Below, in pieces: positions 1 through 10,190 of a stretch of DNA of 64,000 nucleotides. The first letter of the stretch is position 1. Every line of letters starts with the position of its first letter. Under the pieces are notes generated by a model, which had not been told where the DNA came from, ran no database searches, and saw only the letters and a program-made list of their open reading frames with translations. The stretch covers positions 6,453,501 through 6,517,500 of the forward strand of contig NZ_CP030862.1 of assembly GCF_003325375.1 (NCBI RefSeq), read 5' to 3'. The translations under genes were made by a program, and so were the position numbers. Source of the DNA: Streptomyces globosus. Lineage in GTDB: Bacteria > Actinomycetota > Actinomycetes > Streptomycetales > Streptomycetaceae.

Positions 1-741
1 ACCCAAGCACCCTCCGGACAAGACGAGAAGGCGCAGCCGCGGATCGCCATGGCGCAAAAGGGTCCACCAGGTCCGGCACAATTTGGTGGACATTTGGCCT
101 GATCTCGGTCCGCGACCCGACCAATATTCCACAGCCGGCATTTCAAGTCGTTTTTGGAACCGTTTAAGCCAAGGTTAATGACGTGATGCACGCAGGTTCC
201 GCCCAGGCTGGCAGGAAACCACCCGGGCCAGGGACCGGATTCCGGCCGGCCCCGTCTTGCCTCTCCCGGTGAGGCCGCCTTGCGCCGCCCCGACCCGTGC
301 GGAAGAAACCGCCTGACGCCGCTATCGGTGTACGTGCCCCCACGAACCGGGGGGCTTCTCGAAGCAGCCCAGCCATGTGCGCGCCACGCTGGTGGTATCA
401 GCCCCCGCCGTGGAGCCCGCGATCGCCGCGGGCTGGACGCCATGGCAGTCGGCCGGCCGGTCGCCGACGCCGGTGAGTCTGCTGTCAGTGGGTGAGGTCC
501 CGTCTCCCAGTGAACTCCTCACGCCCGTCCGGCGTCGAGACGCCGGACGGCGCGGGGGAAGCGATGACTCGTCGTTCTCCGGCAGGCCGCGGCCTTCGGC
601 GACCACGCAGGCGGCTCGTCGCCCTCAAACGGACGCCTCACACCGCAACTCCAAGACGGACGCTCCCGCAGCCGGACAAGACCGACGACGAGCGTCAGCA
701 TGCCGCGAGGCGGCATGTCGCCGCCCCGACCAGACAGGTTG
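1..741. other. Left-edge stretch without a recognisable gene
   Basis: I see no convincing coding sequence here. Open frames on both strands are long only because the DNA is GC-rich, and their translations are low-complexity Arg/Pro/Ala strings resembling no family I know. Positions about 80-180 are clearly more AT-rich than the surroundings, as expected for a promoter or old insertion. A perfect hairpin lies at 525-550. With the transposase scrap at 1441-1561 this looks like decayed accessory DNA. A gene truncated by the left edge cannot be excluded. Confidence 0.5.
525..550. terminator. Perfect 12-bp stem hairpin
   Basis: CCGTCCGGCGTC at 525-536 is the exact reverse complement of 539-550, with only GA between, so the innermost pairs must open to form a loop. 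There is no T-tract on either side. It lies about 190 bases past the stop of the DUF4291 gene that ends at 742, in the direction of its transcription, so it could be that gene's terminator. Confidence 0.4.
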
Positions 742-1302
742 TCACCCGCTCCGGCACACGGCCGCTTCGAGTGCCGGGGGCAGCGGGTACGGCCGCTCCG
801 CTGGGAGCAGCCGCTGCGCCTTGGCGGCGTGCCCGCCCTGGACCAGTGCCGCGGCCTTGCGGACGCGGGGCGTGAGGTCGGTCAGGCCGACGACCCAGTC
901 GTCGGCGAAGGTCCGGATCAGGTGGCGGCCGATGCCGACCTGGATGCTGTAGTGGTTCAGCGCCGCCCCGCGCGGCGAGCGCTCCGGGTCCCACTGGACG
1001 TGTACGGCCGCCCCGGCCACCGCCGCCGGGTCGGCGGTCGTCAACACGGCCCGCGCCAACGCCTCCTCCCAGCCCGCCCGCGTCATGCGGACTGCGAGCA
1101 CCCGCTCCTGTCCGGGCTTGCGGGCCCAGTTGCTGCGGTGCATCAGCCACAGGAACGACGGCTTCACCCACGTCATCCGCCGGAACGAGAACGGCGCGGT
1201 GAACCGCCCCGCCCGCAGCGCCGCATCGGCGATGGCGGGCGGGTACGCCTGGTAGACCACGATGGTCTGCGCGTCGAAGTCGGCCCGTATCCGGTACTGC
1301 AT
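742..1302 (-). CDS. DUF4291 family protein (copy 1)
   Basis: Encodes 186 aa of the DUF4291 family, whose biochemical role is unknown to me. Family signatures visible are YQAYPP near residue 20, RRMTWVKPSFLWLM in the first third, VQWDPER in the middle and a C-terminal LLPAERPYPLP. The ATG at 1302 gives MQYRIRADF, the usual family N-terminus; an in-frame start at 1317 would add only five residues. A second, diverged DUF4291 gene lies at 28294-28920. The gene follows an NmrA-type reductase on the same strand, but a transposase remnant separates them, so they are unlikely to be an operon. Confidence 0.85.
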   Translation of the reverse strand: MQYRIRADFDAQTIVVYQAYPPAIADAALRAGRFTAPFSFRRMTWVKPSFLWLMHRSNWARKPGQERVLAVRMTRAGWEEALARAVLTTADPAAVAGAAVHVQWDPERSPRGAALNHYSIQVGIGRHLIRTFADDWVVGLTDLTPRVRKAAALVQGGHAAKAQRLLPAERPYPLPPALEAAVCRSG

Positions 1303-1440
1303 CCCCACACTCCGCACCCTGCCATCCGCTGCGCGGACAAGGCGAGAGGATTTCCCCTTGCCTCGGTGTACGAGGCCACGACGTGGGTGACGCGGTCACG
1401 TAGTCGTGCGGCCGGCGGTTGTGGCGGGGCGTGTACGGCG

Positions 1441-1561
1441 TGATCCGTTGGTGCCGTGGGCCGAGGAGGGACCGGGCGAAAGCGTCGGCGCGGTGGCAGG
1501 AGCCGTTGTCGGGGACGATCCGCTCGATGCGCGTGATACCAGGTGAGTTGCGGTGAACCAT
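1441..1561 (-). pseudogene. Fragment of an IS481/IS3-type transposase integrase core
   Basis: Reading the minus strand from 1561 gives about 40 residues containing RIERIVPDNGSCHRADAF and then RITPYTPRHN. These match the DNGSCYRS...H.RTRPYRPQTNGK stretch of the DDE integrase core of IS481-like transposases, including the catalytic Asp of DNG. The similarity stops abruptly at both ends: there is no helix-turn-helix, no upstream DDE Asp, no downstream Glu and no inverted repeats. It begins five bases past the stop of the NmrA-type gene. It is a dead scrap of an insertion sequence, and its frame runs on into unrelated sequence. Confidence 0.6.
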
Positions 1562-1566
1562 CGGTG

Positions 1567-2382
1567 TCAGCGGGCGTCGGGGCGCATCGCGGCCGCGGTG
1601 TCGGTGGTGACAGTGAGCGGGTCGGTGAGCGGTCGGCCCAGCAGTTGGACGAGGTCCGGGGTGGTGTTGCTGAGGAATCCGTGGCGGACACTGGATGCGA
1701 TCGAGGCGACCATCGGCGGTTGGAACGGCAACAGGGTGTCATCGGCGAGGAGCCGGTCCCGGTATTCGCCGAGCCCGATCGAACGGTGGGTGACTCCGAG
1801 GCTTTCGGCGATGTCGGGCGCGGTGATCGGTTCGCCGACCAGGTCGTAGATCTTGCCTGCGTGCGCGGTCGGATAGCCGGCCACGACGGCTGCGGCTGCG
1901 GCCAGGTCTGCCCGCGCGACCGCGGAGAGCGCGCCGTCGCCGAACGCTGATTCCAGGCCGTCAGGGGTCCAGATCAGCAGCGTCGCGAAGAGTTCGGCGT
2001 AGAGCCCGTTCCGCAGGATCGTCCAGTCGAGGCCGCTGGCCTTGATCAGGTGCTCGGTGGCCCGGTGGGCGAGCGCGAAGCCGAGGTGGTCACCGCCGCC
2101 GGTGAGGCTGGTGTAGACCACGTGGGTCACGCCGTCGCGCACCGCGGCGTCAAGAACGGCCTGGTGACGAGCGATGACCTGGTCGTCCTCGGCATACCCC
2201 GCCGAGACGAGGACCAGCGTCGAAACGCCCGTGAGGTCGAGAGTTGCAGGGTCGTCGAAGTCGAGGCGCCGCTGCCCTTCGGCGGGCGATCGACTGCCGC
2301 CCAAGGCGGGCACCCTGCGCTCGCCCAACTCCTGGAGCGTGAGGGACGCGAGCTGTCCGTTCGCACCGGTGACCATGATCAT
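1567..2382 (-). CDS. NAD(P)-binding NmrA/QOR2-like reductase
   Basis: Encodes 271 aa. The N-terminus MIMVTGANGQLASLTLQEL is a Rossmann nucleotide-binding motif (TGANGQLA). The middle holds VVYTSLTG and LDWTILRNGLY, typical of atypical short-chain dehydrogenases of the NmrA/HSCARG and QOR2 (ytfG-like) NAD(P)H:quinone oxidoreductase group. The classical YxxxK is not obvious, as is usual for this group. It is transcribed away from an HxlR regulator at 2471, an arrangement commonly seen when the regulator controls the reductase in response to quinone or electrophile stress. Substrate is not determined by sequence. Confidence 0.85.
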   Translation of the reverse strand: MIMVTGANGQLASLTLQELGERRVPALGGSRSPAEGQRRLDFDDPATLDLTGVSTLVLVSAGYAEDDQVIARHQAVLDAAVRDGVTHVVYTSLTGGGDHLGFALAHRATEHLIKASGLDWTILRNGLYAELFATLLIWTPDGLESAFGDGALSAVARADLAAAAAVVAGYPTAHAGKIYDLVGEPITAPDIAESLGVTHRSIGLGEYRDRLLADDTLLPFQPPMVASIASSVRHGFLSNTTPDLVQLLGRPLTDPLTVTTDTAAAMRPDAR

Positions 2383-2398
2383 GGTGGTTCCGTCTCCT

Positions 2399-2425
2399 AC
2401 CGTGGTTCTCTTCGGTAACTACGGT
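2399..2425. promoter_or_regulatory. Candidate operator in the divergent reductase/HxlR promoter region
   Basis: ACCGT at 2399-2403 and its reverse complement ACGGT at 2421-2425 form a spaced inverted repeat in the 88-base gap between two divergently transcribed genes. HxlR proteins bind spaced inverted repeats in such positions as dimers. The arms are short, so chance is a real alternative. Confidence 0.3.
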
Positions 2426-2470
2426 GAGGATCTTCAACCGACTGCGGTCGGCTCACAAGGAGGCAGTTTC

Positions 2471-2902
2471 GTGTCACTGACGCACACCGGTGTAACCCCT
2501 GGAACCGCTGGAGCCGCCGAACTTGAGCCGTGCGGACAGCCGGACCACCCCGACTGCGGGATCAGGGACGTCCTCGACCGGGTGGGTGACAAGTGGTCGG
2601 TCCTCGTCATCGTCGAACTCGCCCACGGCCCGCGACGCTTTCGGCAGCTCCAGCGCGCCATCGATGGAATCTCCCAGCGCATGCTGACCCTGACGGTGCG
2701 CAGGCTGGAGCGGGACGGACTGGTCCTTCGGACCGTCTACCCGACCGTGCCGGCCCAGGTCGACTACCGGCTCACGGAGACCGGCGCGAGCCTCACCCAC
2801 CTCGTCAAGGCGCTCGCCGACTGGTCACTCGAACACCGCGCAGGCATCGCACGGGCACGCGAGTCCTACGACAGCGACCACCCTGGGAACGAGATCCGAT
2901 GA
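2471..2902 (+). CDS. HxlR-family winged-helix transcriptional regulator
   Basis: Encodes 143 aa. The core from CGIRDVLDRVGDKWSVLVI through RFRQLQRAIDGISQRMLTLTVRRLERDGLV is the diagnostic HxlR/DUF24 winged helix, with KWS and the recognition helix ISQRMLT. The GTG at 2471 was chosen because an exact AAGGAGG lies at 2457-2463, seven bases upstream; longer in-frame extensions lack this and are not family-like. The Cys near residue 27, just before the domain, is the position at which several HxlR members sense electrophiles. It diverges from the NmrA-type reductase, its likely target. Confidence 0.9.
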   Translation: MSLTHTGVTPGTAGAAELEPCGQPDHPDCGIRDVLDRVGDKWSVLVIVELAHGPRRFRQLQRAIDGISQRMLTLTVRRLERDGLVLRTVYPTVPAQVDYRLTETGASLTHLVKALADWSLEHRAGIARARESYDSDHPGNEIR

Positions 2903-2961
2903 CCAGCGAAACGTCATCAACTCCCTGACCCGCGCCCCCCTGGGGGGCATGGGTGTACAGG

Positions 2962-3276
2962 TCAGTCCAGGGGGATGGCCTGGTGTGCGGACACGATCTC
3001 GTCGATCCGCCGGGCGAGGTCGAAGTCGGCGGGCGTGAGCCGGTGGCCCGCGTCGTGCGTCGTGATGGAGGCGCGCAGGTGGTCCATGCGGAGGTCGAGG
3101 TCCGCGTGGTGTTGGATCCGCCGGGAGCGGTCCGCGATGGTGACGATGGCGGCCACCGCCGCGTGGTAGCGGATCGGGTACGTGCGGACGATCGTCTCCC
3201 CCTGCCGCTCCCATCCGGGCAGGGCGGCGATTTCCTGCTCGATCTCCGCGTCCGACAGCACCTTGAACCCGGCCAT
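2962..3276 (-). CDS. 4a-hydroxytetrahydrobiopterin dehydratase (pterin-4a-carbinolamine dehydratase)
   Basis: Encodes 104 aa, the usual length of the PCD/DCoH family. The conserved motif is clear: HHADLDLRMDHLRASITTHDAG in the second half, including the paired His residues and the THDAGHRLT segment, followed by DFDLARRID. The enzyme dehydrates 4a-hydroxytetrahydrobiopterin, recycling the pterin cofactor of aromatic amino acid hydroxylases; no such hydroxylase is in the window. It diverges from the XRE-TPR regulator across a 270-base gap. phhB-like proteins may also act in pterin or molybdenum-cofactor-related chemistry, so the physiological substrate is open. Confidence 0.9.
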   Translation of the reverse strand: MAGFKVLSDAEIEQEIAALPGWERQGETIVRTYPIRYHAAVAAIVTIADRSRRIQHHADLDLRMDHLRASITTHDAGHRLTPADFDLARRIDEIVSAHQAIPLD

Positions 3277-3432
3277 GTCAGTTCCCCTCGGTCACGGGCG
3301 CCGGGATCCCGGCAAGTTCCCGGCCCACGGGGCACCCTGCCACCGCCCCCGCACTCGCGACCGACGGCTGCGCGGGGTCTGAAACCAGCCAGGCACTTTG
3401 TCGGCAGGGCTGCATCCCGTTCGGGTCGGCCG

Positions 3433-3510
3433 CCGCTGAACGGTGCTTTTCCGTTGCGGAGTTCGGCACGATAGGGAGTGATTGCCGGTTCCCGTAACGC
3501 CGTTCAGCGG
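3433..3510. promoter_or_regulatory. Distant inverted repeat upstream of the XRE-TPR gene
   Basis: CCGCTGAACGG at 3433-3443 recurs as its reverse complement CCGTTCAGCGG at 3500-3510, with 56 bases between. The second arm ends 37 bases before the XRE start codon. Eleven exact pairs suggest either an operator pair or a stem in the leader mRNA. No experiment or known motif supports a specific regulator. Confidence 0.3.
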
Positions 3511-3546
3511 TACCGTCGGGTGTCGAGGTCAGAAGGAGTGTCCAGC

Positions 3547-4770
3547 ATGCCCGAGCAGCACGACACCGTCCCCGAAATCCAGACGTTCGGCCGGCGTGCC
3601 AGAGCGGCACGTGACCGCGCCGGGCTGACCCGGGCCGTGGCCGGCGGCCTTGTCGGCCGCTCGGCGGAGTGGGTGAAGGCCATCGAGACGGGCGCCATCG
3701 GGATGCCCCGACTCCCCATGCTGATCCGCATGGCAACGGTCTACGAGTGCGACATCGCCGACCTGACCGGCGACGAGCGGATCACCGCGGCCACGTATAC
3801 GAAGGCGGTGCACGCCTCGCTCCCCGCCGTCAAGCGGGCGTTGACCACGTACCAGCTCACGGCGGGCGAGGACGAGCCGGAGGCCGCCGAGGTGCTGGCC
3901 GCCCGGGTGCGGCGGGCCTGGAAGCTGTGGCACGGAGACGGCGACCACCGGAGCCGCGTCGCCGCTCTCCTGCCGGACCTCCTCGCCGACGCGCAGCGCT
4001 CGGTGCGCGCCTTGGAGGGGGCCGAGCGCCGGCGGGTCCTCGCCCTACAGGCGCAGGTCTACCACCTCGCACAGCTGTACCTCGCGTTCCAGCCCGAGCC
4101 GGAGCTGATCACGATGGCGGGGGACCGCTCGATGAGCGCGGCGCAGGACGCGGACAGCCCCCGTGCCATCGCGGGCGCGGCCTGGTACGTGAACCACATC
4201 TACCGCGACGCCGACACCGCCGCCGAGGCGCGGGTCGAGCTGGCCGAGCAGGCGGCCGCACTGCAACGCCGCGACGACCCGGAGGGCCTGGCCCGGTGGG
4301 GCCTGCTCCAGCTGGCGGCCGCACTCTCGTACGCCAAAACGGGCCGGGCCGAGCTGGCGTGGCGGTACTGGGACCGCGCGAAGGACGCCGCCCGGCAGCT
4401 CGGCGAAGCGTACGTCCACCCGTGGCTGATCTTCGGGCACGGCATCGTGGACGCCTACGCCCTGGACATCCACCTGGGCCTCGTCCAGCCGGGGAAGGCC
4501 GTCGAGGCCGCTGCCGCGCTGGACCTGGGTGCGGTGCCGTCCGCGACCCGACGTGCCCGGCACCTCGTCGAGGCTGCACGGGCCTACGGCATGCAGCAGG
4601 AGGGCGTCGCCGCGGTGGCCCTGCTCGGCAAGGCCTACCGGACGTCCCCGGAGACCGTCCGGTTCAGCACGCATGCGCGGATGGTGCTGCCGGAGTTCGC
4701 GAAGGCAGGGCCACCGACGGTCCGCGAGGACGCACGGGAGCTGACACTGGCCCTGGGCCTCACCGCTTGA
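3547..4770 (+). CDS. XRE-family regulator with C-terminal TPR-like region
   Basis: Encodes 407 aa. Residues 13-70 form a helix-turn-helix (FGRRARAARDRAGLTRAVAG, then GRSAEWVKAIETG). The rest is Ala/Leu-rich paired helices with TPR character, like the large Streptomyces family of XRE proteins that may sense a peptide or small ligand. The ATG at 3547 is preceded by AAGGAG. Two very small cysteine-pair genes follow on the same strand after a 119-base gap containing two near-identical inverted repeats (4781-4822), which may be this protein's own operators. Ligand and targets are unknown. Confidence 0.88.
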   Translation: MPEQHDTVPEIQTFGRRARAARDRAGLTRAVAGGLVGRSAEWVKAIETGAIGMPRLPMLIRMATVYECDIADLTGDERITAATYTKAVHASLPAVKRALTTYQLTAGEDEPEAAEVLAARVRRAWKLWHGDGDHRSRVAALLPDLLADAQRSVRALEGAERRRVLALQAQVYHLAQLYLAFQPEPELITMAGDRSMSAAQDADSPRAIAGAAWYVNHIYRDADTAAEARVELAEQAAALQRRDDPEGLARWGLLQLAAALSYAKTGRAELAWRYWDRAKDAARQLGEAYVHPWLIFGHGIVDAYALDIHLGLVQPGKAVEAAAALDLGAVPSATRRARHLVEAARAYGMQQEGVAAVALLGKAYRTSPETVRFSTHARMVLPEFAKAGPPTVREDARELTLALGLTA

Positions 4771-4780
4771 TCATCCAAGG

Positions 4781-4822
4781 GGTAGTGGCCCTACCTCCCG
4801 GCGAGTGGGTAGCGGCACTACC
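4781..4822. promoter_or_regulatory. Two tandem GGTAG-N5-CTACC inverted repeats
   Basis: GGTAG-TGGCC-CTACC lies at 4781-4795 and GGTAG-CGGCA-CTACC at 4808-4822. Both are exact 5-bp inverted repeats with a 5-base spacer, and their centres are 27 bp apart, so they face slightly different sides of the helix. They sit between the XRE-TPR stop codon and the next start codon (4890), where an operator for the small downstream genes would be expected. The variable spacers with fixed arms argue for protein binding rather than recent duplication. Confidence 0.5.
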
Positions 4823-4889
4823 CTCCGTGGGTCCGACCGGTACCTACCGTCGTCCCACCACCCTTGACGACCATAGGGAGCGCACCACC

Positions 4890-5108
4890 GTGGAGACCCG
4901 CGAGTCCACCGCCGCCTGCCACAAAGCACCGTTGCCCGACGACTTCTGGGACCTGTCCGCCGAGCAGGCGCTCGGGCGGGCGTGTGTCGCCTGTGGGAAG
5001 GCGCTCGGGGTGGGCGCCGTCTACCGGGGGCCGGTCCTGGGGCGGGACGGGGGCATGCTGCTCGACGCCGACGTGTACGCCTGCCCGCCCCCGGCGGAGG
5101 GGCGGTGA
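4890..5108 (+). CDS. Small conserved protein with a CVACG cysteine pair
   Basis: Encodes 72 aa from the GTG at 4890. It has ACVACGKALGVGAVYRGPV and a late Cys (YACPPP), suggesting a small metal-binding knuckle. Small proteins of this kind often follow XRE regulators in Streptomyces; their function is unknown. The start is supported by the position of the tandem operators upstream and by the coupling with the next gene: its TGA overlaps the following GTG in the sequence GTGA. No signal peptide or membrane segment is visible. Confidence 0.6.
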   Translation: METRESTAACHKAPLPDDFWDLSAEQALGRACVACGKALGVGAVYRGPVLGRDGGMLLDADVYACPPPAEGR

Positions 5109-5275
5109 CGCCGGCGGGGCGGATCTGCGTCGTCTGCCGGCAGCCGGTCCGGGGGGAGGGGATCCGGATCGTGCGGCATTCGGCGTCGGGGGCGCTGCCG
5201 GACTGCTGGGTGCATGCCGGGTGTGAGCGGGGTCCGCTGCGGCCGCTGAGGCCGCGGCCCCGCCGCGGGGCGTAG
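5105..5275 (+). CDS. Very small zinc-ribbon-like protein, translationally coupled
   Basis: Encodes 56 aa from the GTG at 5105, which overlaps the previous stop codon by three bases. It contains ICVVCRQPV and later CWVHAGC, four cysteines plus a His that could bind one zinc ion. The C-terminus is Arg/Pro-rich. It shares the cysteine-pair character of its upstream neighbour, so the two products may act together. The ORF ends eight bases before the convergent P-type ATPase stop. No function is assigned. Confidence 0.5.
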   Translation: MTPAGRICVVCRQPVRGEGIRIVRHSASGALPDCWVHAGCERGPLRPLRPRPRRGA

Positions 5276-5282
5276 CCCCGTC

Positions 5283-7838
<2,556 letters not shown>

Positions 7839-7981
7839 GCTTTCGACGTTAGAGCCGGAACTGCGGCTTCACCCGCCGAGCGGTAGGAAGATCCGACTTC
7901 GGGATGAGGGAAATCGTCCTCGGGTCGAAGGAGTACGGGGCTGCGGCCCGCGCGGTGCCCCAGGGGCGGCTCAGGGGCGGC

Positions 7982-8254
7982 TCAGGCGCCGTCCTGCTGC
8001 GCCGCCCGCTCGGCGGCGTGCCGCTTGAGGGCGGCGTCGCGGCCGCGCACGTACCGGATGCCGATGAGGCCGAGGACGCCGCCCGCGGCGCAGCACCACA
8101 CCCACCACAGCAGGCCGCGGTCGGCGAACCAGCCGTAGAAGGGCAGCTGGAGGACGAAGAGGGCGAACCAGAGGACCGTGCCGCCGGTGACGGTCGCGAC
8201 GACCGGGCCTTCGAGGGGCTCGGGGGCCTCGTGTTTCGCTGTCCATTTCGCCAT
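7982..8254 (-). CDS. DUF2530 small membrane protein
   Basis: Encodes 90 aa with two transmembrane helices (about residues 21-40 and 49-68) and a positively charged C-terminus. The N-terminus MAKWTAKHEAPEPLEGP and the LQLPFYGWF segment are characteristic of DUF2530, an actinobacterial family of unknown function. The ATG at 8254 is the family start; reading further upstream would run into the NCS2 gene's leader. It diverges from the NCS2 permease at 8394 and could share its control region. Confidence 0.85.
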   Translation of the reverse strand: MAKWTAKHEAPEPLEGPVVATVTGGTVLWFALFVLQLPFYGWFADRGLLWWVWCCAAGGVLGLIGIRYVRGRDAALKRHAAERAAQQDGA

Positions 8255-8393
8255 GGCCACCAGTCTAGGCCGCGGAATTCGGGGTCTACGCGCGGAGATG
8301 GACGCCCTTTCGTTCATGTGTTCATACTGAAACGGTTTGGGCATGGCCCATTTCTCTCGTATGAACCCCCAATGCCCACGCAATGAGGACCGT

Positions 8394-9854
8394 ATGACCA
8401 CGTCGGCCCCTGCTCCGGCCCCCGCCTCCCCCGCCCGGCCCCCGGCCCCCGAGGCGTCCGGGGTGGACCGCTTCTTCAAGATCTCCGAGCGCGGCTCGAC
8501 CGTGGCCCGCGAGGTCCGCGGCGGCTTCGCCACCTTCTTCGCGATGGCCTACATCATCGTGCTGAACCCGATCATCCTCGGCAGCGCGAAGGACATGTAC
8601 GGCAACCAGCTCGACGGCGGCCAGCTCGTGACCGCCACCGTCCTGACGGCGGCCCTCACCACCCTCCTCATGGGCGTCATCGGCAACGTCCCGATCGCGC
8701 TCGCCGCCGGCCTCGGTGTCAACACGGTCGTCGCCCTCCAGCTCGCCCCCCGGATGAGCTGGCCCGACGCGATGGGCATGGTCGTCCTCGCCGGCTTCGT
8801 CGTCATGCTGCTCGTCGCGACGGGCCTGCGCGAGCGGGTCATGAACGCGGTCCCGCTCGGCCTGCGCAAGGGCATCGCGATCGGCATCGGCCTGTTCATC
8901 ATGCTGATCGGCCTCGTCGACTCCGGCTTCGTCACCCGCATCCCCGACGCCGCGCACACCACCGTCCCCCTCCAGCTGGGCACGGGCGGCCACCTGCTCG
9001 GCTGGCCGGTGCTGGTCTTCGTCGCCGGCGTGCTGCTGACCCTCGCCCTGCTGATCCGCAAGACGCCCGGCGCGATCCTGATCTCCATCGTGGCCATGAC
9101 CGCCGTCGCGGTCGCCGTCCAGGCCGTCGTGCAGCTTCCGGACTCCGGCTGGGGCCTGACCGTCCCCGAGTGGCCGGGCAGCCCGGTGGCCGCCCCCGAC
9201 TTCGGGCTCCTCGGCGAGGTCAGCCTCTTCGGCGGCTTCTCCAAGGTGGGCCTGCTGACCGGCTGCCTCTTCGTCTTCACCGTGCTGCTGTCCTGCTTCT
9301 TCGACGCGATGGGCACGATCCTCGGCGTCGGCGACGAGGCCAAGCTCATCGAGAAGGACGGCACCTTCCCCGGCATCAACAAGGTCCTGCTGGTCGACGG
9401 CCTCGCCGTCGCCTCCGGCGGCGCGACGTCCTCCTCCGCGACCACCTGCTTCGTGGAGTCCACCGCGGGCGTCGGAGAGGGCGCGCGCACCGGCCTGGCC
9501 AACGTGGTGACCGGCGGTCTCTTCGCCGCCGCCCTGTTCCTCACCCCGCTCGCCACCATGGTCCCGTCGCAGGCGGCCACGCCGGCCCTCGTCGCCGTCG
9601 GCTTCCTGATCCTCGCGGGCTCGGTCAAGGACATCGACTGGAGCGACTTCACCATCGCCGTCCCGGCCTTCCTGGCCATGGTGATGATGCCGTTCACCTA
9701 CTCGATCACCAACGGCATCGGCATCGGCTTCATCAGCTTCAGCGTGCTGCGGCTGGCGACCGGCCGGGGCCGCGAGGTGCCGGCGGCCATGTACGCCGTC
9801 TCGGCGGTGTTCGTCTTCTACTACGCGATGCCGGCCCTCGGCCTGACCTCGTAG
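8394..9854 (+). CDS. NCS2-family (AzgA-like) purine permease
   Basis: Encodes 486 aa. After a Pro/Ala-rich 20-residue tail comes FFKISERGSTVAREVRGG FATFFAMAYI, the usual start of AzgA-like transporters, followed by about 12 hydrophobic segments. NTVVA, the DAMGTILG motif in the middle and SSSATTCFVESTAGVGEGARTG are signatures of the hypoxanthine/guanine/adenine group of NCS2. The likely role is proton-coupled import of purine bases across the cell membrane. The ATG at 8394 was chosen over upstream ATGs at 8343 and 8361 because it follows TGAGGACC and gives the usual N-terminus. No purine riboswitch is evident upstream. Confidence 0.9.
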   Translation: MTTSAPAPAPASPARPPAPEASGVDRFFKISERGSTVAREVRGGFATFFAMAYIIVLNPIILGSAKDMYGNQLDGGQLVTATVLTAALTTLLMGVIGNVPIALAAGLGVNTVVALQLAPRMSWPDAMGMVVLAGFVVMLLVATGLRERVMNAVPLGLRKGIAIGIGLFIMLIGLVDSGFVTRIPDAAHTTVPLQLGTGGHLLGWPVLVFVAGVLLTLALLIRKTPGAILISIVAMTAVAVAVQAVVQLPDSGWGLTVPEWPGSPVAAPDFGLLGEVSLFGGFSKVGLLTGCLFVFTVLLSCFFDAMGTILGVGDEAKLIEKDGTFPGINKVLLVDGLAVASGGATSSSATTCFVESTAGVGEGARTGLANVVTGGLFAAALFLTPLATMVPSQAATPALVAVGFLILAGSVKDIDWSDFTIAVPAFLAMVMMPFTYSITNGIGIGFISFSVLRLATGRGREVPAAMYAVSAVFVFYYAMPALGLTS

Positions 9855-9866
9855 CCCCCGGCCGCC

Positions 9867-10049
9867 TCAGGTGCGGCCGTAGAACTTCTCGGTCTCGTCG
9901 ACGGCCGCCTTGAAGCGCTCGTCGAAGTCATCGCGGATGAGCGTCCGGACGACATAGTCCTGGACGCTCATTCCGCGTTTGGCGGCATGTCTGCGGAGGC
10001 GGTCGAGCAGCTCCCCGTCCATGCGCATGCTGAACACCTGTGTCCCCAT
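9867..10049 (-). CDS. Ribbon-helix-helix (CopG/Arc-like) protein
   Basis: Encodes 60 aa from the ATG at 10049. MGTQVFSMRMDGELLDRL followed by KRGMSVQDYVVRTLIRDDF is a ribbon-helix-helix: one beta strand and two amphipathic helices. Such proteins bind DNA as dimers and often serve as antitoxins or small repressors, but no toxin-like gene is adjacent; its neighbours are a permease (convergent) and a MarR regulator (divergent). An in-frame GTG at 10121 would add 24 residues outside the domain, so the shorter form is preferred. Confidence 0.75.
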   Translation of the reverse strand: MGTQVFSMRMDGELLDRLRRHAAKRGMSVQDYVVRTLIRDDFDERFKAAVDETEKFYGRT

Positions 10050-10160
10050 GGCGAAAGGGTCACCGCACAGGACGCGCACGCGGGGGGCTTTTCGGCTCAC
10101 GCTCACCCTTATGAGTGACACCGGGCCGGTCGTCGGCCGGGGCGGGAAACCGATTGGTCT

Positions 10161-10186
10161 TTAGCGAGAGTAATGAGTTACGCTAA
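10161..10186. promoter_or_regulatory. Palindromic auto-operator candidate of the MarR regulator
   Basis: TTAGCG at 10161-10166 and CGCTAA at 10181-10186 are exact reverse complements, and nested inside is GTAA/TTAC around TGAG. The nested, AT-rich palindrome of about 26 bp is what MarR dimers recognise, and it lies directly on the 5' end of the marR-type gene (starts 10173 or 10191). Binding there would block transcription or the first codons, suggesting autoregulation and control of the MFS gene downstream. Confidence 0.55.
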
Positions 10187-10190
10187 GGAC

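Noticed and set aside
377..952. Open frames at the left edge on both strands
   Set aside because: No ribosome binding site, no recognisable domains and low-complexity composition. The right part is antisense to DUF4291.
8255..8393. Purine riboswitch before the NCS2 permease
   Set aside because: I looked for the conserved three-way-junction loop sequences and found none in the 139-base leader.
9867..10049. Ribbon-helix-helix gene as a toxin-antitoxin pair
   Set aside because: No small toxin-like gene is adjacent; the neighbours are an NCS2 permease and a MarR regulator.
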